From: Hyphomicrobiales bacterium
GTDB lineage: Bacteria > Pseudomonadota > Alphaproteobacteria > Rhizobiales > CAJQND01
Assembly: GCA_028285595.1 (NCBI GenBank)
Contig: JANQOW010000120.1
Location: forward strand, 1 to 43,664
DNA: 43,664 bases
Reading direction: 5' to 3'
A model generated the notes under the pieces. The model had not been told where the DNA came from. It searched no databases and worked only from the letters and a program-made list of their open reading frames with translations. This document shows, piece by piece, positions 41,487 to 43,664 of this stretch. The position numbers and the translations under genes are program-made. Numbering within the stretch: the first letter of the stretch is position 1; every line of letters begins with the position of its first letter.

Positions 41487-41561
41487 GCCCTGGTCGTTTA
41501 GTGGCAAGACCTTCCAGTTATTAGAATTGGATTTCGGCGGGTTCGATTCCCCCCCAGGGCA
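41487..41561 (+). tRNA. tRNA-like element with abnormal anticodon arm (probably degenerate)
   Basis: The acceptor stem GCCCTGG (41487-41493) pairs perfectly with CCAGGGC (41554-41560), followed by discriminator A. The D arm is GTTT/AGAC around AGTGGCA, which keeps the GG and is like Glu-type tRNAs (TCGTTTAGTGGC). The T arm is GCGGG-TTCGATT-CCCCC with one C-C mismatch. The anticodon arm (about 41513-41531) is wrong: TCCAG/TTGGA leaves a nine-base loop TTATTAGAA, or a six-bp stem with TATTAGA, where U33 is missing. No CCA is encoded. The type cannot be assigned. Confidence 0.45.
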
Positions 41562-41728
41562 CTTCATTTCAAATGTCGCAAAATGGAATATCCCAGAAGT
41601 GTACTACTTCAAAACAGTGTGCGCTTCAGCATCACGTCTGATACTCAACGGTACATTATTTATCTGGTCGAAAAGTCCGCAGAGCGGTCATCTGCTGGCT
41701 CCGAGGTCGCTGAGCCCTGGCCAATGAC

Positions 41729-41800
41729 GGCTCTGAGCCCATTGTGGACCTTCTGGGCTTCAGTAGCGGATGGTTCGAACCTCATCGAAAGCTGCCGATT
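41729..41800 (+). repeat. Dispersed intergenic repeat, copy B
   Basis: Starts GGCTCTGAGCCCATTGTGGA, continues CAGTAGCGGATGG, and ends CATCGAAAGCTGCCGATT. It is the fullest copy and shares stretches with all four others. Confidence 0.55.
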
Positions 41801-41914
41801 CCCCAAATGAAACTCTGCCCGTTATGTGGATCTCTCATCTAGAAGCGCTCCTGTAGCAGGTAATGCTTTGCCATTCGCTGGCTTTAGCGCCGGCCGGAAC
41901 ATCGCATTGGCCTG

Positions 41915-43336
41915 TCAGCCGCCGCTGGTGAATGCACGAACATTTTCAAAACGGCCCGCGGCCAGGTCATCGTGCGAGATTCTGAACTGGATTTCCCCAA
42001 CATCACAAAACATGAAACCTATGCCACTATCACTATAGAGATGTAAGAGAAGCACACTGCCTTCTTCGCCATGCTCTTGGGTAGGCATTGGGTTTCCCAA
42101 GATTTGATGATGATTAAACCTTAGAGGCGGTCGAGGGTGCCCTGCTTCCAAACCGATCCTATGAGCAAGTACCGGTGAGTGATCTTTGCGAAAATGATCA
42201 AAGTAGGCTTTCGGCATCAGCGCTGCCGTTTTCTGAGATGCGCCGCAGAAGGTAATGGCACTGGCGAGACCGTTTGTCATTGATTTCCATCCGAAATAGC
42301 TGATCTCTGATCTCTTTGGCGTCATCATGCCTTCAAGCCAAGTGCGGAATTCAGAGCTTTTTACTTCAGATATTGAACTTTCATAATCGGCATTTTGTGC
42401 CTCGCTGATCCATCTAAGGGCATCGGTTTGGATCTTGGAAAGGTCCTGTATCATGGCTTCATTTTCGGCAGAAACCGTTGGTTCCCACTTTTTCAAGTAG
42501 TCTATTTGTTGTGCGCATTGTCGATGGAGAGATCGAGCAATGCGATCCACGACTATCCAGGTATGAGGGAACCCACTGTCGGGAGGCAATTGCATCTTTG
42601 CCCTTCCATCTTCTCTCTGAAACCAATCCTCTTCATTAGGTGGATCGAAAACAACGTTTGATTGGCCAATCGCTTTTGCAATTCCATCTGCTTGAGCTCT
42701 TTGTGCCCTGAAACGGTACTCATCGTTTACGATGCGATCCAGCGCCGCATCCTCGAAGAACTCTTCTTCCAGGTATGCATGGAACAACGTTACGTTTGGC
42801 CAGGTTGGTACATTGAAGAACTGGACAGGCCATTTCGGGTAGACCCTTGTCGGTGGTTCATCGGGGAGTAAAAAGTCCTGATCGAACTGATGGTATCCTC
42901 CCATTATTGGGGGTAGATCATCAGGAACCGGCGCCTCTGAAGCAGACTCTAAACTGACGTGCAAAACCCGCGAGAAATCTTGGGGCTTCTGTGTGTCCCA
43001 AGTCATCTCTTCGTCAATTCTAGCGAAAAACAGCAGCGTCCCGTCACTTGGGAGCTGGTCATTTTCAGGTAGTTCCGCGCAATGGATGGATGCAAGGAAG
43101 TGTAGTGCTACTCCATCACTCGCACGGGGCCATTCTTGATTTGTCGGTAGTTTGGGGCGGCCGCCGAGATGACTCTGGACGGATATACTTTCACTCGGGG
43201 GATAGGGACGCATCACCGCTATAGCGGGCGTCTCGTGGTCTTTGATCAACCGAACAACTGCAGCTTCAATTTTCTTATGAGGCACTCGGTCGAACACGTA
43301 TGAAATGACGATATTCCATAGTCTTCTGAACACCAT
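41915..43336 (-). CDS. DUF1963 (YwqG-like) protein
   Basis: A 473-residue cytoplasmic protein with the DUF1963/YwqG pattern: SHLGGRPKLPTNQEWPR (residues 55-71), HFLASIHCAELPEN (79-92), GTLLFFARID, and at the C-terminus LLLHLYSDSGIGFMFCDVGEIQFRISHDDL. The middle about 200 residues, including GYHQFDQDFLLPDEPP, are an insert or extension compared with the shorter YwqG. The function of the family is unknown; B. subtilis ywqG sits beside a toxin/immunity locus. ATG at 43334-43336 has GGGGGA nine bases upstream; an earlier GTG is also open. AT-richer than the core, next to an IS30 remnant. Confidence 0.75.
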   Translation of the reverse strand: MVFRRLWNIVISYVFDRVPHKKIEAAVVRLIKDHETPAIAVMRPYPPSESISVQSHLGGRPKLPTNQEWPRASDGVALHFLASIHCAELPENDQLPSDGTLLFFARIDEEMTWDTQKPQDFSRVLHVSLESASEAPVPDDLPPIMGGYHQFDQDFLLPDEPPTRVYPKWPVQFFNVPTWPNVTLFHAYLEEEFFEDAALDRIVNDEYRFRAQRAQADGIAKAIGQSNVVFDPPNEEDWFQREDGRAKMQLPPDSGFPHTWIVVDRIARSLHRQCAQQIDYLKKWEPTVSAENEAMIQDLSKIQTDALRWISEAQNADYESSISEVKSSEFRTWLEGMMTPKRSEISYFGWKSMTNGLASAITFCGASQKTAALMPKAYFDHFRKDHSPVLAHRIGLEAGHPRPPLRFNHHQILGNPMPTQEHGEEGSVLLLHLYSDSGIGFMFCDVGEIQFRISHDDLAAGRFENVRAFTSGG

Positions 43337-43574
43337 AAGCTTGGTCCCCCAGACTTGCCGTTCGCCCTGATCCTTCACTAACAGATGCCACGATTTGAAG
43401 AGCAGAGCACGTCATAAATGATCCCGCTTCCCATATCGGTCAGAGCTTGGGCTTTGGCAGTCTTAGGTCTCGGATTAGAGGTGCGTTCGCCCGTGGGCTT
43501 GCGAGCTGACGAATGTTATTGGCAAATCTCGGACATCATGCGCTCCAACGTAGTGTCCATTCCGGCTTGTGAGT

Positions 43575-43664
43575 TCAATGGGTGGCCGCAACACATGCAT
43601 TTAATCGCTCAGCCGGTGTTTGATAGCCCAGTGTTTTTCTAGGTCTCTCGTTGAGTTCTCTTGC
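43575..43664 (-). CDS. IS30-family transposase, C-terminal end (continues past window)
   Basis: The last 29 codons and TGA stop of an open frame that runs in from beyond the window. It reads LNERPRKTLGYQTPAERLN and then ACVAATH, a clear match to the end of the IS30-type transposase catalytic domain, where the RPRK-x-LG-x-x-TP motif follows the last catalytic Glu. The insertion-sequence terminal repeat should lie in 43400-43575, but I cannot fix its end. Whether the element is intact is unknown. Confidence 0.85.
   Translation of the reverse strand, partial: ARELNERPRKTLGYQTPAERLNACVAATH

Larger units (their letters stand above)
41144..41914. other. Gene-poor 0.8-kb stretch with tRNA-like element and repeat copy B
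   Basis: No protein gene is supported in these 771 bp. Two open frames on the plus strand (41401-41727 and 41583-41810) have no ribosome sites, and the first runs through the tRNA-like element (41487-41561). Repeat copy B is at 41729-41800. The left part (41144-41400) is AT-rich with nothing I can name. Confidence 0.55.

Noticed and set aside
41401-41727. 108-aa plus-strand open frame
   Set aside because: It reads through the tRNA-like element, has no ribosome site and no coding character.
43418-43642. 74-aa plus-strand open frame at the right edge
   Set aside because: It is antisense to the IS30 transposase end, which reads clearly on the other strand.
1-43664. CRISPR array, rRNA operon, replication origin or complete prophage
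   Set aside because: No regularly spaced identical repeats, rRNA-like sequence, initiator gene or phage structural genes were seen on either strand.

Overview
This window looks like chromosomal DNA of a GC-rich alphaproteobacterium, probably from the Hyphomicrobiales (Rhizobiales) or a nearby group. This is inferred from gene content and layout: a MarR / OmpR-type regulator / EnvZ-type kinase run beside ilvE (like the PetP-PetR arrangement of Alphaproteobacteria), carA divergent from a GatB/YqeY gene, a CheZ-like protein with a long acidic tail, and many 3-keto-acid, GST, SDR and RND genes. No rRNA, CRISPR array, plasmid or phage backbone is visible.

Layout. 0-6.2 kb: the end of a 2-hydroxyacid dehydrogenase, ilvD (branched-chain amino acid synthesis), an MFS exporter/permease, a CheZ-like protein and a PLP threonine/serine dehydratase. 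6.3-10 kb: a secreted DUF1194 (vWA-like) protein, then a two-gene unit of an Fe(II)/2-oxoglutarate oxygenase and a beta-keto acid cleavage enzyme, facing a FemAB/GNAT-type transferase. 10.1-13.7 kb: a minus-strand run marR, ompR-like, envZ-like, ppk2, with a Pho-box-like triple repeat just before ppk2. 13.8-19 kb: ilvE, a NUDIX hydrolase, an aminotransferase, a small lipoprotein, a MaoC hydratase, and a TetR/GST divergent pair. 19-24.1 kb: an RND pump (permease and adaptor) divergent from its TetR regulator, with three matching operator copies between them. 24.1-31.7 kb: a double-domain glycosyltransferase, a YugP-type zinc peptidase, LysR with a divergent EamA transporter, a rhodanese, an AstE/AspA-like deacylase and an SDR.

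31.9-33.1 kb is a small, visibly AT-richer pocket with two unrecognised genes. 33.2-38.9 kb returns to core-type sequence: two tandem YcxB-like membrane proteins, a DECR-like SDR, a ureohydrolase, carA, a YqeY-like protein and a secreted beta-trefoil protein. From about 38.9 kb to the end the DNA is again AT-richer and sparse: three genes (one DUF1963/YwqG-like), long gene-poor gaps, a degenerate tRNA-like element, and the C-terminal end of an IS30-family transposase at the window edge. Five diverged copies of one intergenic repeat lie only in these two AT-richer zones, which supports both being accessory DNA.

Common design features: divergent regulator/target pairs with clear inverted repeats (MarR/ilvE, TetR/GST, TetR/RND), and tightly packed convergent genes whose stop codons overlap or sit inside a shared hairpin. 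The strongest candidates for something new are the oxygenase-BKACE module, the Pho-box-like array at ppk2, the MarR operator over the ilvE promoter, and the tRNA-like element in the right-hand accessory zone. No complete undescribed system is provable from sequence alone.
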